64,000 nt of DNA from Hymenobacter cyanobacteriorum (GTDB taxonomy: Bacteria; Bacteroidota; Bacteroidia; Cytophagales; Hymenobacteraceae), in the NCBI RefSeq assembly GCF_022631375.1, contig NZ_JALBGC010000003.1, forward strand, positions 434,001 through 498,000, written 5' to 3'. A program made the translations under genes and the position numbers. The notes under the pieces were generated by a model. It was not told where the DNA came from and made no database searches. It saw only the letters and a list, made by a program, of their open reading frames with translations. Positions 16,871-24,825 of this stretch are shown in pieces; position 1 is the first letter of the stretch; every line of letters begins with the position of its first letter.

Positions 16871-18325
16871 TCATTGGGCTGGCTCCGCGGGAGAGCTGGC
16901 GCCCGCTTCCTCAGTCGTGGTATCGGTGGTACCCTCGGCGGCATCGGCCAGAGGCGTGTGTTCAGCGGCCGTTTCGGTGGCCGAGGCGTGCGTTACGGCT
17001 GCTTCTTCGTCGGCGGCACCGGCGTTTTTGCTGGCGGCAGCGCTGTTTTTAGCGGTTTCGAGCGAGTTGTCGTCGAGGTCTTCGTCGTCGGCAAATTCCT
17101 GACGGATAATGCGGTACACATCGTCCACCATTTCTTCCTCCAACTCCGTGCGGCGCACGATGTCGTCTTTCTTCACTGCCAATACGGCGCGGCCGGTGTC
17201 CAGACCGATTTTTTTCAATTCGGCCAGTACCCAGGGCTCGATTTCGTCCTGGAACTCGTCCAGCGAAATGTCTTCCTCGTAGTCGATGGCTTCGCGGAAT
17301 ACGTCGATTTCCATGCCGACGAGGCGGCTGGCCAGCTTGATGTTGGCACCGCCGCGGCCGATGGCCAGGCTCACCTGGTCAGGCTTCATGAACACGGAAA
17401 CCCGGCCGTTCTCCTGGTTTATCTTCATAGAACCCACCTTGGCCGGCGATAGTGCCCGCGCAATATAGAGTTCGAGGTTATCGGTGTAGTTGATGATGTC
17501 GATGTTCTCGTTTTCGAGCTCGCGCACCACCGGATGGATGCGGCTGCCCTTCATGCCCACGCAGGCACCCACGGGGTCGATGCGCTCGTCGTAGCTCTCT
17601 ACGGCTACTTTGGCGCGCTCGCCGGGCTCGCGCACCACGTTCTTAATCACGATGAGGCCATCGTAAATCTCGGGCACTTCCAGCTCGAACAAACGCTCGA
17701 GAAAGGCCGGGGCGGCGCGGGAAAGAATAATTTTCGGCGTGCCGTTAATCACTTCCACGCGGTGTACCACGGCGCGCACGGTGTCGCCCTTACGGAAACG
17801 GTCCTTTGGGATTTGCTCGCCCTTGGGCATCACCAGCTCGTTGTCGTCCTTGTCCATGATGAGGGCCTCGCGGCTCCACACCTGGTAGACTTCGCCAGTC
17901 ACGATTTCACCTACCTGGTCCTTGTACTTCTGGTACAGGTTGTCGCGCTCGAGGTCCTTCACGCGCTGAATCAGCGTCTGGCGGGCCATGAGCACGGCAC
18001 GGCGGCCGAAATCCTCCAGCTTCACGCCTTCGGCTACGGACTCGCCTACTTCGAAGTCGGGCTCGATTTTCTGAGCTTCGGCCAGCGGAATTTTGTCGTG
18101 GTCCCAGATGTCCTCCGAGTTATCGTCCACGATTTCGCGGTTGCGCCAAATCTCCAAGTCGCCGTTATCGGGGTTAATGATGACGTCGAAGTTTTCGTCC
18201 TGGTCGTACTTCTTCCGAATCATGGTGCGAAACACGTCGTCCAGGATGCTCATCATCGTGGGCCGGTCGATGTTCTTGCTCCGGGCAAATTCGCCGAAGG
18301 ATTCGATTAGTTCGTGGCTATTCAT
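16871..18325 (-). CDS. nusA: Transcription termination/antitermination factor NusA
   Basis: 484-aa RNA-polymerase-binding factor for pausing, termination and antitermination. The N-terminal RNAP-binding domain starts ELIESFGEFARSKNIDRPTM. The S1 domain (from about residue 135) begins VGEIVTGEVYQVWSREALIM. KH1 and KH2 include PVGACVGMKGSRIHPVVREL and AIGRGGANIKLASRLVGMEI. The tail beyond about 400 is acidic and then Ala/Thr/Glu-rich, without the two acidic repeats found in E. coli. The 124-bp gap before infB holds a hairpin, and the gap after rimP holds a long inverted repeat. Confidence 0.97.
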   Translation of the reverse strand: MNSHELIESFGEFARSKNIDRPTMMSILDDVFRTMIRKKYDQDENFDVIINPDNGDLEIWRNREIVDDNSEDIWDHDKIPLAEAQKIEPDFEVGESVAEGVKLEDFGRRAVLMARQTLIQRVKDLERDNLYQKYKDQVGEIVTGEVYQVWSREALIMDKDDNELVMPKGEQIPKDRFRKGDTVRAVVHRVEVINGTPKIILSRAAPAFLERLFELEVPEIYDGLIVIKNVVREPGERAKVAVESYDERIDPVGACVGMKGSRIHPVVRELENENIDIINYTDNLELYIARALSPAKVGSMKINQENGRVSVFMKPDQVSLAIGRGGANIKLASRLVGMEIDVFREAIDYEEDISLDEFQDEIEPWVLAELKKIGLDTGRAVLAVKKDDIVRRTELEEEMVDDVYRIIRQEFADDEDLDDNSLETAKNSAAASKNAGAADEEAAVTHASATETAAEHTPLADAAEGTTDTTTEEAGASSPAEPAQ

Positions 18326-18331
18326 TGTTTT

Positions 18332-18420
18332 AGCTGTTAGCTATTAGCTGATGGCTTTTAGCTTTTTTGAATAAACAGAATGAACGTTAGCTAACAGCTA
18401 ATGGCTGTCAGCTAACAGCT
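18332..18420. repeat. Inverted repeat of AGCTGTTAGCT words inside the rimP-nusA operon
   Basis: The arms at 18332-18363 and 389-420 of the same kb share AGCTGTTAGCT at their outer ends and pair at roughly three quarters of positions. The element fills the whole rimP-nusA spacer and touches the rimP stop codon. Confidence 0.75.
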
Positions 18421-18890
18421 TACTTGAAAGAGATAACAACCTTGGCCTCTTTAATGTCCCCGAAGGAATAGAAAGCGGCGGGCAGGGTGGTTTTCTTGGT
18501 TTTTTGTTTGATGACTTCCTCGATTTCTACGCCTTCGGCGGTGGCGGCGGTGAGGGTGCCGGTTTTCTCGGTGCCGTCGGCCAGTTTCATGGTCAGCGAG
18601 CGACCGATGTGGCGCGGGTACTGGCGCGGGTCGGTGAGGGGCTGGTCGGCACCGGGGCTGGTGACCTCCAGGGAATACGCAGATTCTTCGCCGTAGTGCT
18701 CGTCGATGCGGCGGCCCAGGCGGCGGCTGATGGTGGCGCAGGACTGGATGGCGAGGCCGTTGGGGCCGTCGAGGGTGACGGTGACCTTGGGCAGCACCGA
18801 ATCGGAGACGGTGAGGCTCACGATGAACAGCTCCTCGTCGCCGATGGCGTCGTGGAGCATTTCCAGCAGCAGGTTGCGGTCGAAGTGCAT
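18420..18890 (-). CDS. rimP: Ribosome maturation factor RimP
   Basis: 156 aa; needed for 30S subunit maturation. Family features: N-terminal alpha/beta domain with VTLDGPNGLAIQSCATISRR, then EEAYSLEV-type region ESAYSLEVTSPGADQPLTDP (the SPGxxxPL signature), then the C-terminal SH3-like barrel (GRSLTMKLADGTEKTGTLTA). ATG 18890 is chosen because MHFDRNLLLEMLHDAIGDEE is the conserved N-terminus; the frame continues upstream through a terminator-like hairpin and a promoter, which cannot be coding. First gene of the rimP-nusA-infB operon. Confidence 0.95.
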   Translation of the reverse strand: MHFDRNLLLEMLHDAIGDEELFIVSLTVSDSVLPKVTVTLDGPNGLAIQSCATISRRLGRRIDEHYGEESAYSLEVTSPGADQPLTDPRQYPRHIGRSLTMKLADGTEKTGTLTAATAEGVEIEEVIKQKTKKTTLPAAFYSFGDIKEAKVVISFK

Positions 18891-18911
18891 AGGGATTTGA
18901 AACAAGCGGGC

Positions 18912-18942
18912 AAAAAAAGAGGGGACTGCGCGTCCCCTCTTT
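18912..18942 (-). terminator. Terminator-like hairpin in the rimP leader (candidate attenuator)
   Basis: On the minus strand a perfect 11-bp stem (aaagaggggac / gtcccctcttt) with a 5-nt loop runs into seven T residues. It lies between the promoter at 18968-18998 and the rimP ATG, 21 nt before the start codon. No minus-strand gene lies upstream for it to terminate. Confidence 0.75.
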
Positions 18943-18967
18943 ATCAGATTGAATACCAACTTCGGGG

Positions 18968-18998
18968 CAAAGGTACGACAATACGGGGCGGAATGCAA
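18968..18998 (-). promoter_or_regulatory. Promoter of the rimP-nusA-infB operon
   Basis: On the minus strand TTG (996-998 of the same kb), a 20-bp spacer and TACCTTTG (968-975) match the Bacteroidota TTG-N19/20-TAnnTTTG consensus. The inferred start near 18962 gives a leader of about 70 nt. Confidence 0.75.
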
Positions 18999-19192
18999 GA
19001 TGGGGCGACCGCGAGGCCTTTCCCTTTCCTTAGACAGCAAGGAGCTGCTCAGCTTTGCCAGTTGCGCCTACTGCTGCTGCAACGGCGGCGGCAATAAGTG
19101 TCTTTGGTAAACCTCGGCGGATGGTGGGTAGTTTGCGAGTCGGCAACCGAACTTCGCCGCCTCATTCACCCTCATTTTCAACACTAATTCCC

Positions 19193-19747
19193 ATGAAAGC
19201 TCACATCATTCTTCGCACGGCCGCATGTGCCTTAACGCTGACTTTGGCCGGTGCCGCCGCCCAAGCTCAAACGGCGCCCGCCACAATGCCCGCTCCAGCC
19301 CAGGGCGCGGCCAAACCCAGCCCGGCTGCTACTGCTACCGGCAAAATTGGCGCGGCCGAAGTAACGGTGAACTACAGCAGCCCGGGCGTGAAAGGGCGCA
19401 AGATTTTCGGCGGCCTGGAGCAGTATGGCAAGGTGTGGCGCGCCGGAGCCAACGAAGCCACCACCGTAGAGTTCAGCAAGGCGGTGACGGTGGAGGGCAA
19501 GTCATTGCCGGCCGGCAAGTACGGCTTCTTCGTGATTCCGGCCGAGAGCGGTCAGTGGACGGCCATATTCAATAAGCAGCCCAACCAGTGGGGCGCGTTC
19601 AAGTACGACGAGAAGCAGGACGCGCTGCGCGTGATGGTGACGCCCCGCAAAACCGCGGCCCTCACCGAGCGGCTGGCTTATGAGGTGACGCCCACGGGCC
19701 TGGTGCTGCGCTGGGAGAACGTGGAATTGCCGGTGGCCATTAAATAA
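19193..19747 (+). CDS. DUF2911 exported protein
   Basis: 184 aa. Signal peptide (MKAHIILRTAACALTLTLAG, cleavage near AAAQAQT), a Pro/Ala linker, then the DUF2911 domain with its hallmark VNYSSPGVKGRKIFGG, WRAGANEATTVEF and LPAGKYGFFVIPA. Function is unknown; such proteins are common periplasmic proteins in Bacteroidota. ATG 19193 is chosen because it opens the signal peptide. It is divergent from rimP, and an inverted repeat follows directly after the stop. Confidence 0.9.
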   Translation: MKAHIILRTAACALTLTLAGAAAQAQTAPATMPAPAQGAAKPSPAATATGKIGAAEVTVNYSSPGVKGRKIFGGLEQYGKVWRAGANEATTVEFSKAVTVEGKSLPAGKYGFFVIPAESGQWTAIFNKQPNQWGAFKYDEKQDALRVMVTPRKTAALTERLAYEVTPTGLVLRWENVELPVAIK

Positions 19748-19761
19748 AGCATCTAAGTAAT

Positions 19762-19830
19762 TGTAGCGTGGACGCTGCAGGCCCGTGTGTGGAGGCATTT
19801 CACACGCGGGCTCGCAGCGTCCACGCTACA
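19762..19830. repeat. Compact inverted repeat TGTAGCGTGGACGCTGC...
   Basis: The 30-nt arms at 19762-19791 and 801-830 of the same kb match at 27 of 30 positions with only a 9-nt loop; TGTAGCGTGGACGCTGC is exact. It lies between the DUF2911 gene and selD and could act as a transcript-end hairpin, though no T run follows. Confidence 0.9.
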
Positions 19831-19861
19831 TACTTTTGTACCCATCTCAACCTGACATCCC

Positions 19862-20899
19862 ATGGAATATAAGCTCACTCAATACAGCCACGGCGCGGGC
19901 TGCGGCTGCAAAATCGCGCCGGCCGTACTCGACCAGATGCTGCACACCAGCATTGCCCAGCCCCAGCACCCCAACCTGCTGGTGGGCAACGCCAGCCGCG
20001 ACGACGCGGCGGTGTACGACATCGGCGGGGGCCAGGCGGTGATTTCGACAACGGACTTCTTTATGCCCATCGTGGATGACGCATATGATTTCGGGCGCAT
20101 CGCCTCGGCCAACGCCATTTCGGACGTGTACGCTATGGGCGGACGGCCGCTGCTGGCCATTGCCGTGCTGGGCTGGCCCGTGGATAAGCTGCCGCCCGAG
20201 GTGGCGCGCCGCGTGCTGGAAGGAGCCCGCAGCATTTGTGCCGAGGCGGGGATTCCGCTGGCGGGTGGGCACAGCATCGACTCGCCGGAGCCCATTTTCG
20301 GCTTGGCGGTGACGGGCATGGTCGATATCAAAGACCTGAAGCAGAACGACACGGCTACGGCAGGTTCGGAATTATTCCTGACCAAGCCGCTGGGCGTAGG
20401 CATTATGACGACGGCCCAGAAGAAGGGCATTCTGCGCGACGAAGACGCGGCGCTGGCCCCGGCCCAGATGATGCAGCTGAACAAAATTGGCGCGGAGCTG
20501 AGCCCGCTGAAAGCCGTGACGGCGCTGACGGACGTAACCGGCTTCGGCCTGCTCGGTCACCTGGCCGAAGTGTGCGAAGGCAGCCACCTGACGGCGGAAA
20601 TTGACTTCAGCAAAGTGCCGCGCCTGACGGCAGCCGAAAGCTACCTGAAGCAGGGCAGCGTGCCTGGCGGCACCGGCCGCAACTGGGCCAGCTACGGCCA
20701 CAAAATTGGCCCGGTGACGGACGAGCAGCGCGCCTGGCTCTGCGACCCGCAGACTTCGGGCGGCCTGCTGGTGTGCGTGGAGCCGGCCGGGCGGGCGGCC
20801 GTGGAAGCTGTTTTTGCGAAGCACGGACTAGCGCTGGAGAGCTTCGGCCACCTGCGCGAGCACGCCGATGGCGAAGCCTGGGTGCAGGTGCAGGCATAG
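19862..20899 (+). CDS. selD: Selenide, water dikinase (selenophosphate synthase)
   Basis: 345-aa enzyme making selenophosphate from selenide and ATP. The N-terminal catalytic motif [10 protein letters not shown] keeps the Cys and Lys of the E. coli enzyme, and Cys rather than selenocysteine occupies the active site. AIRS-type ATP-binding features follow: [57 protein letters not shown] and [10 protein letters not shown]. No selA, selB, tRNA-Sec or selenouridine synthase is in the window, so the use of selenophosphate here is open; tRNA 2-selenouridine is the likeliest sink. Confidence 0.95.
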   Translation: MEYKLTQYSHGAGCGCKIAPAVLDQMLHTSIAQPQHPNLLVGNASRDDAAVYDIGGGQAVISTTDFFMPIVDDAYDFGRIASANAISDVYAMGGRPLLAIAVLGWPVDKLPPEVARRVLEGARSICAEAGIPLAGGHSIDSPEPIFGLAVTGMVDIKDLKQNDTATAGSELFLTKPLGVGIMTTAQKKGILRDEDAALAPAQMMQLNKIGAELSPLKAVTALTDVTGFGLLGHLAEVCEGSHLTAEIDFSKVPRLTAAESYLKQGSVPGGTGRNWASYGHKIGPVTDEQRAWLCDPQTSGGLLVCVEPAGRAAVEAVFAKHGLALESFGHLREHADGEAWVQVQA

Positions 20900-20920
20900 C
20901 TTGAGGCCGGATTCGCAGGC

Positions 20921-21514
20921 ATGAAATCGACGTTTTTCCGCCCGCTGCTGGAAGCAGCCGTAGCCATTTTTCTGGTGCTGGGCGCGGCGCGCTGGGTTAC
21001 GGGGCTGTTTTCGAAACGCACCCACGTGTACCAGGCCACAGCGGCGCGGCAAATGCGGCTGCTGTTCTGGCCGCTGCTGGCGCTGGGTGCGGGGCTGAGC
21101 GTGCTGCCCGCCGTGGCTATGGGCGAGGGTCCCGTCAGTGGCTTCGAATGGACGCTGACACTGGGGTTCATGGCCTTCACATTGGTATTGAGCGGACCGG
21201 CCCTGCTGCTGCACCTGCGCTACTGGATGCTGAACCACGACACCACGCTGGCATTTCAGCCCACCGACAACCGCTTCGAAGTATACGAGGCCGGCCAGCG
21301 GCTGCCCTTCGAGCGGCGCGACCTGGCCCGGGTGGAGCGCGTGACCTGCCGCGCCCGCCACAGCTTCTGGGCCAAATACGATTACCTGCGCCTGCATTTG
21401 CACGACGGCCGCATCATCACCCTCACCTCGCTGCTGACGGAGCTGGAGCCATTGGCGGTTTTTCTGCGCAGCGTGCCCACGGAGCGCAAAGGGCGGTACT
21501 GGTGCTGGGTGTGA
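20921..21514 (+). CDS. Two-helix membrane protein with PH-like C-terminal domain
   Basis: 197 aa. Helices at about residues 9-27, 46-66 and 78-98 (the last two clear), then a soluble C-terminal domain of about 95 residues. Its pattern is LAFQPTDNRFEVYEAGQRLP, a central strand pair, and a terminal helix ELEPLAVFLRSVP, resembling the bacterial PH/YcxB-like fold. Function unknown. It starts 22 bp after selD and is probably co-transcribed. A GTCAT-family inverted repeat follows, before a convergent gene. Confidence 0.7.
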   Translation: MKSTFFRPLLEAAVAIFLVLGAARWVTGLFSKRTHVYQATAARQMRLLFWPLLALGAGLSVLPAVAMGEGPVSGFEWTLTLGFMAFTLVLSGPALLLHLRYWMLNHDTTLAFQPTDNRFEVYEAGQRLPFERRDLARVERVTCRARHSFWAKYDYLRLHLHDGRIITLTSLLTELEPLAVFLRSVPTERKGRYWCWV

Positions 21515-21556
21515 GGCGAAGCAGCAAAATTCAGTAGCGCAGGAATGGGGTGGTGC

Positions 21557-21659
21557 TATCAGCCTGAGCGCAGCGAAGAAGCTTATCACGCTGGCGCTGT
21601 TTGAATTTACTACCAACTGTTCAGCAGTGATAAGCTCCTTCGCTGCGCTCAGGATGACA
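21557..21659. repeat. GTCAT-family inverted repeat, copy 1 (between convergent genes)
   Basis: The 33-nt arms at 21557-21589 and 627-659 of the same kb match at 30 of 33 positions (outer TGTCATCCTGAGCGCAGCG). The family word GCGCAGCGAAG is in each arm. Confidence 0.9.
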
Positions 21660-21683
21660 GACGAATTTCGTCGCTTCCTGCCC

Positions 21684-23093
21684 CTACTTCCGCCGATACA
21701 GCCCCGGCGTTTCCGTTGGCTCATACACGCCGAAAATACCCGGCAGCAGCTGCTTGAGGCGTGGCACGAGGCGGGCTTCATCGAGCAGATAGGCTGGCGG
21801 AGCAGGGCCTATTTTCTGGGCTACGCGCACCACGGCGGCGTATTCGTTGAGGTGGCCAAAATCGGCCTGCGAGAGGGTCCAGTCGAGGTAGGGCGTGGCA
21901 GGATGATTATAGAAATAGGGCCGGTCGTCGGGACCGAGCACCAGCAGGGTTTGGTTGCGCAGGGCCGCATAGCGCGGGTCGGGAGCGAGGCCGAAGCGGC
22001 TTTCGGCGGGCATGTGCAGCAGCGCTTCGAGCCGGGGCACGTAGGCACGGTAGCGCAGCACAGCGGCGGCGTTTAGCAGCAGCAGCAGCACCAGCTCCAG
22101 CCACCAGTGCTTCCGGTCGTGCTGCCACAGAAACAGGCTGAAGTAGGCCATCGGGGCCAGCAGCAGCACCAGCACGCCCGGGGCCGCGCCGTGCTCTACG
22201 GCGGCCGCGGCGGCCGCTACGGCCAGCCACACCAGCATCAGCTGCCGGAACTTTACCTGGAACACCAGGCCCAGCGAGGTGCCCAGGGCCCGGAGCAGCC
22301 CGGCGGCCAGGACCAGCATCGGCACCACCAGCAACCGGAGCTGCAGGCCCGCCGGTAGGCCGCTCGAAATCAAGTCGTTCAGGCCGGCTTTCAGGTGCAG
22401 GCTCCAGAAATCCGGCAGGGCTTCTTTATAAAACAGAAAGGTGGCCACCAGCGCATACGGAAACAGAAACCCGCACAGCAGCAGCAGCGAGCTGCGAAAG
22501 GAGCTGGCCGCGAAAATCACCACCGCAAACAGGCCCACCAGTACAAACAGGCCCAGCGGCAGGTAGCACAGCGTCCCGAGCCCAATCAGAAACCCGGCCC
22601 GAAACAGGCGGCGGTTGTCGTAGCCCTCGCGCGAGGTGGGCAGCAGCGCGCTCAGGGCAAACACGATGAAGGTGTGGCCGAGCAGCAGCGGCGACAGCGC
22701 ATCCAAATCGGTACTGATGCTGCCCACCAGCAAGTACGTGAGCGCCGTGACGTAGCCGCGGTCGGGGTGCACGTCGTAGCGGGCAAACACCAGGTTCAGG
22801 CGCAGCGCCTGGATGAGCAGCAACGCCAGCGCCACCACCCGGTACAGCCACACGGGCCGGGCCAGCACGGCATCGAGGCCGGCAAAAAAGGCGGCGGCCA
22901 GCGGCGCGGTGCCGTCGTACAGGTCGCGGTACGGAATGGCCCCGCCGTGCAGCCGCTCGCCCACCAGCAGCGCCCGGAGCTCTTCGGCCGTGAGGGGCAG
23001 GCCCAGCCACAGCAGCGGCAGGCGCAGGGCCAGCACCAGCAGCAGCAGCGCCGCCAATTGGGCCGGCAAAGAGCTTTTGAAAAAGCGTAGCAA
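21684..23093 (-). CDS. Polytopic membrane protein, possibly GT-C glycosyltransferase-like
   Basis: About 469 aa with ten or more hydrophobic helices. The first loop carries GGAIPYRDLYDGTAPLAAAF, which resembles the acidic first periplasmic loop of GT-C glycosyltransferases (pattern YRDLxDxxPP), and the C-terminal ~90 residues form a soluble domain. It also resembles uncharacterised Bacteroidota membrane families such as DUF6427; neither assignment is firm. The start is placed at TTG 23093 (MLRFFKSSLPAQLAALLL) because the frame further upstream crosses an inverted-repeat arm and a TACCTTTG promoter box. Confidence 0.65.
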   Translation of the reverse strand: MLRFFKSSLPAQLAALLLLVLALRLPLLWLGLPLTAEELRALLVGERLHGGAIPYRDLYDGTAPLAAAFFAGLDAVLARPVWLYRVVALALLLIQALRLNLVFARYDVHPDRGYVTALTYLLVGSISTDLDALSPLLLGHTFIVFALSALLPTSREGYDNRRLFRAGFLIGLGTLCYLPLGLFVLVGLFAVVIFAASSFRSSLLLLCGFLFPYALVATFLFYKEALPDFWSLHLKAGLNDLISSGLPAGLQLRLLVVPMLVLAAGLLRALGTSLGLVFQVKFRQLMLVWLAVAAAAAAVEHGAAPGVLVLLLAPMAYFSLFLWQHDRKHWWLELVLLLLLNAAAVLRYRAYVPRLEALLHMPAESRFGLAPDPRYAALRNQTLLVLGPDDRPYFYNHPATPYLDWTLSQADFGHLNEYAAVVRVAQKIGPAPPAYLLDEARLVPRLKQLLPGIFGVYEPTETPGLYRRK

Positions 23094-23100
23094 AGCGTTG

Positions 23101-23247
23101 GGGTATGAGGGTAGGTGGGTAAGGGGGCAGGAGTTGTTGGACCGGGGCAAAGGTATTGCGTTGGCTCAAGGCGTGGCCCTACTCTTTCTGCCCGTTCCTT
23201 GCTGAAACTTAAAACTCCTGCCCTCCCACCCTCCTACCTGCATACCC
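23101..23247. repeat. Inverted repeat of GGGTAGG-type words flanking a divergent promoter region
   Basis: The 34-nt arms at 23101-23134 and 214-247 of the same kb match at 28 of 34 positions. The ~80-nt interior contains the minus-strand -7 box, and the right arm ends 14 bp before the rbfA -7 box. Confidence 0.8.
23148..23155 (-). promoter_or_regulatory. -7 box (TACCTTTG) for the minus-strand membrane protein gene
   Basis: TACCTTTG reads on the minus strand inside the inverted repeat, 55 bp upstream of TTG 23093. No matching TTG box was found. Confidence 0.5.
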
Positions 23248-23260
23248 TAAAAACCCCTCG

Positions 23261-23268
23261 TACCTTTG
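23261..23268 (+). promoter_or_regulatory. -7 box (TACCTTTG) only 9 nt before the rbfA ATG
   Basis: A perfect TAnnTTTG with the ATG at 23278. A start a few nt after the box would leave almost no leader. Confidence 0.6.
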
Positions 23269-23277
23269 CCGGTCATT

Positions 23278-23697
23278 ATGGAAAGCAAACGACAACAGAA
23301 AATGGCCAGCCTGCTGCAACAGGAGCTGGCGTCCGTGCTTCAGCGCGATTTGCCGCACCTGTTCGGGGGCGGCATGGCTCCGGGCATCAGCACCGTGAAG
23401 GTGACGCCCGACCTGGGCCAGGCCCGCGTGTACCTGAGCCTGCTGCTGGGCGGCGACGCGGAGGAACGCCTCGCGACCATTCGCGACAACGGCAAGGAAA
23501 TCCGCCACGCGCTGGCCAAGCGCATCCGCCAAACGGCCCGCGTGGTGCCCGAGCTCATCTTCTTCCACGACGACAGCGCCGCCTACGCCGCTCACATGGA
23601 CGGCATCCTGGGCACGCTCGTCATCCCGCCCGCGCCCAAGGACGACGCATCGGACGACGACGACGACAAACCCGCCCGCCCGCGCCTTTTTAATTAG
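23278..23697 (+). CDS. rbfA: 30S ribosome-binding factor A
   Basis: 139 aa; cold-shock-linked 30S maturation factor acting on 16S rRNA near its 5' end. The fold is recognisable from MESKRQQKMASLLQQELASV (N-terminal helix), STVKVTPDLGQARVYLSLLL (central strands), the helix around IRHALAKRIRQTARVVPELI and FFHDDSAAYAAHMDGIL. The C-terminus is an acidic DDASDDDDD stretch. ATG 23278 gives the conserved MESKRQQK start. In this segment it is followed by a methyltransferase and a lipoprotein-release-type permease. Confidence 0.92.
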   Translation: MESKRQQKMASLLQQELASVLQRDLPHLFGGGMAPGISTVKVTPDLGQARVYLSLLLGGDAEERLATIRDNGKEIRHALAKRIRQTARVVPELIFFHDDSAAYAAHMDGILGTLVIPPAPKDDASDDDDDKPARPRLFN

Positions 23698-23791
23698 CAA
23701 ATGAGCAAATGAGTAACTGAGTAAGGGCACGGACATTATCGTGTGATGCGCCTTCTCACTCATTTACTCATTTACTCAATTACTCACTTAC
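23697..23791. repeat. Inverted repeat of ATGAGTAA words after rbfA
   Basis: The left arm AATGAGCAAATGAGTAACTG (from 23698) faces a right arm of CTCATTTACTCATTTACTCA words (from 757 of the same kb). The pairing is imperfect and can slip because the word repeats. The element fills the gap between rbfA and the TTG start of the methyltransferase. Confidence 0.75.
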
Positions 23792-23795
23792 CGAC

Positions 23796-24605
23796 TTGTA
23801 CTACGACCCGATTAAGAAGACGCTCGGCCAGGTATTCAACCGCACGCCGTGGCTGCGCCGGCTGTTTTATCACCTGCTCGACCTGCTGCTGCTGCGCACC
23901 TGGCACGTGCACCGCGAGCTGCGCCGCTGGGCCAAAGGCCGCACCCAGGAGCCGCTGAACATCCTCGACGCGGGCTCGGGCTACGGCCAGTACACCTACT
24001 GGCTGAGTGGCCTGAGCTCGAAATGGAACATTCTGGCTGTGGATGTGAAGGACGACCAGGTGGCCGACTCGAATGCGTTCTTCCGGCAGATTGGCCGCAA
24101 GAACGTGCAGTTTGCCGTGCAGGACCTCGTGCTGTACCAGGAGCCCAACACCTTCGACCTGGCTCTGTCGGTCGACGTGATGGAGCACATTCTGGAAGAC
24201 GTGGAGGTGTTCCGCAACATCCACGCCTCGCTGAAGGACGGCGGCATGCTGCTGATTTCGACCCCCAGCGACCAGGGCGGCTCCGACGTGCACGACGACG
24301 GCGAAACCAGCTTCATCGAGGAGCACGTGCGCGACGGCTACAACATCCGCGAGATTCAGCAGAAGCTGAGCACCGCCGGCTTCGAGCGCATCGAGGCCCG
24401 CTACAGCTACGGCGAGCCCGGCCAGATTTCGTGGCGCCTGAGCATGAAATACCCCATTCTGATGCTGGGCAAGTCGCGCACATTTTTCATTCTGCTGCCC
24501 TTCTACTACGCCATCGTTTTCCCTTTCTGCCTGCTGCTGAACTGGTTTGATGCCCGCACCACCCACGATTCGGGCACCGGCCTCATTGTAAAGGCGTGGA
24601 AGTAA
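23796..24605 (+). CDS. Class I SAM-dependent methyltransferase with C-terminal hydrophobic segment
   Basis: 269 aa. The SAM-binding motif I reads ILDAGSGYGQYTYWLS, followed by an acidic end of strand 2 (ILAVDVKDDQVADS) and LALSVDVMEHILEDVEVFRN typical of Methyltransf_11 enzymes. The C-terminus has a hydrophobic segment (FFILLPFYYAIVFPFCLLLN) suggesting membrane association. The substrate is unknown; a lipid or quinone-type substrate would fit but is inference. The start is TTG at 23796 (MYYDPIKKTLGQVFNR); no ATG is available before the conserved region. Confidence 0.85.
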   Translation: MYYDPIKKTLGQVFNRTPWLRRLFYHLLDLLLLRTWHVHRELRRWAKGRTQEPLNILDAGSGYGQYTYWLSGLSSKWNILAVDVKDDQVADSNAFFRQIGRKNVQFAVQDLVLYQEPNTFDLALSVDVMEHILEDVEVFRNIHASLKDGGMLLISTPSDQGGSDVHDDGETSFIEEHVRDGYNIREIQQKLSTAGFERIEARYSYGEPGQISWRLSMKYPILMLGKSRTFFILLPFYYAIVFPFCLLLNWFDARTTHDSGTGLIVKAWK

Positions 24606-24825
24606 CTCACGCACCGGCTACGCCGAACTTCGTTTCGTCGGATTTCAGTTGAATTCGTCGGATTTTGTAGTTGTTAATACCCGGCCTTCCTGCGTTAACT
24701 TTCCTTTTACGTCTTCGTTAGCGTAGCTTTCCGGGCGCAATCGCTGCGCCGCCACTCTACTAGCACCTGAGGAGTCGTTCACGAAATCAGCCTAATCGGC
24801 GCGAAATCCGACGAATCCGTGATTT
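24606..24825. other. 220-bp spacer with a partial inverted repeat, no gene seen
   Basis: AATTCGTCGGATTT at 24652-24665 pairs with its reverse complement near 804-817 of the same kb (13 of 14). A second GTTTCGTCGGATTTC lies just upstream. No coding frame or RNA gene was recognised; it resembles the word-based inverted repeats elsewhere but with a long loop. Confidence 0.4.
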
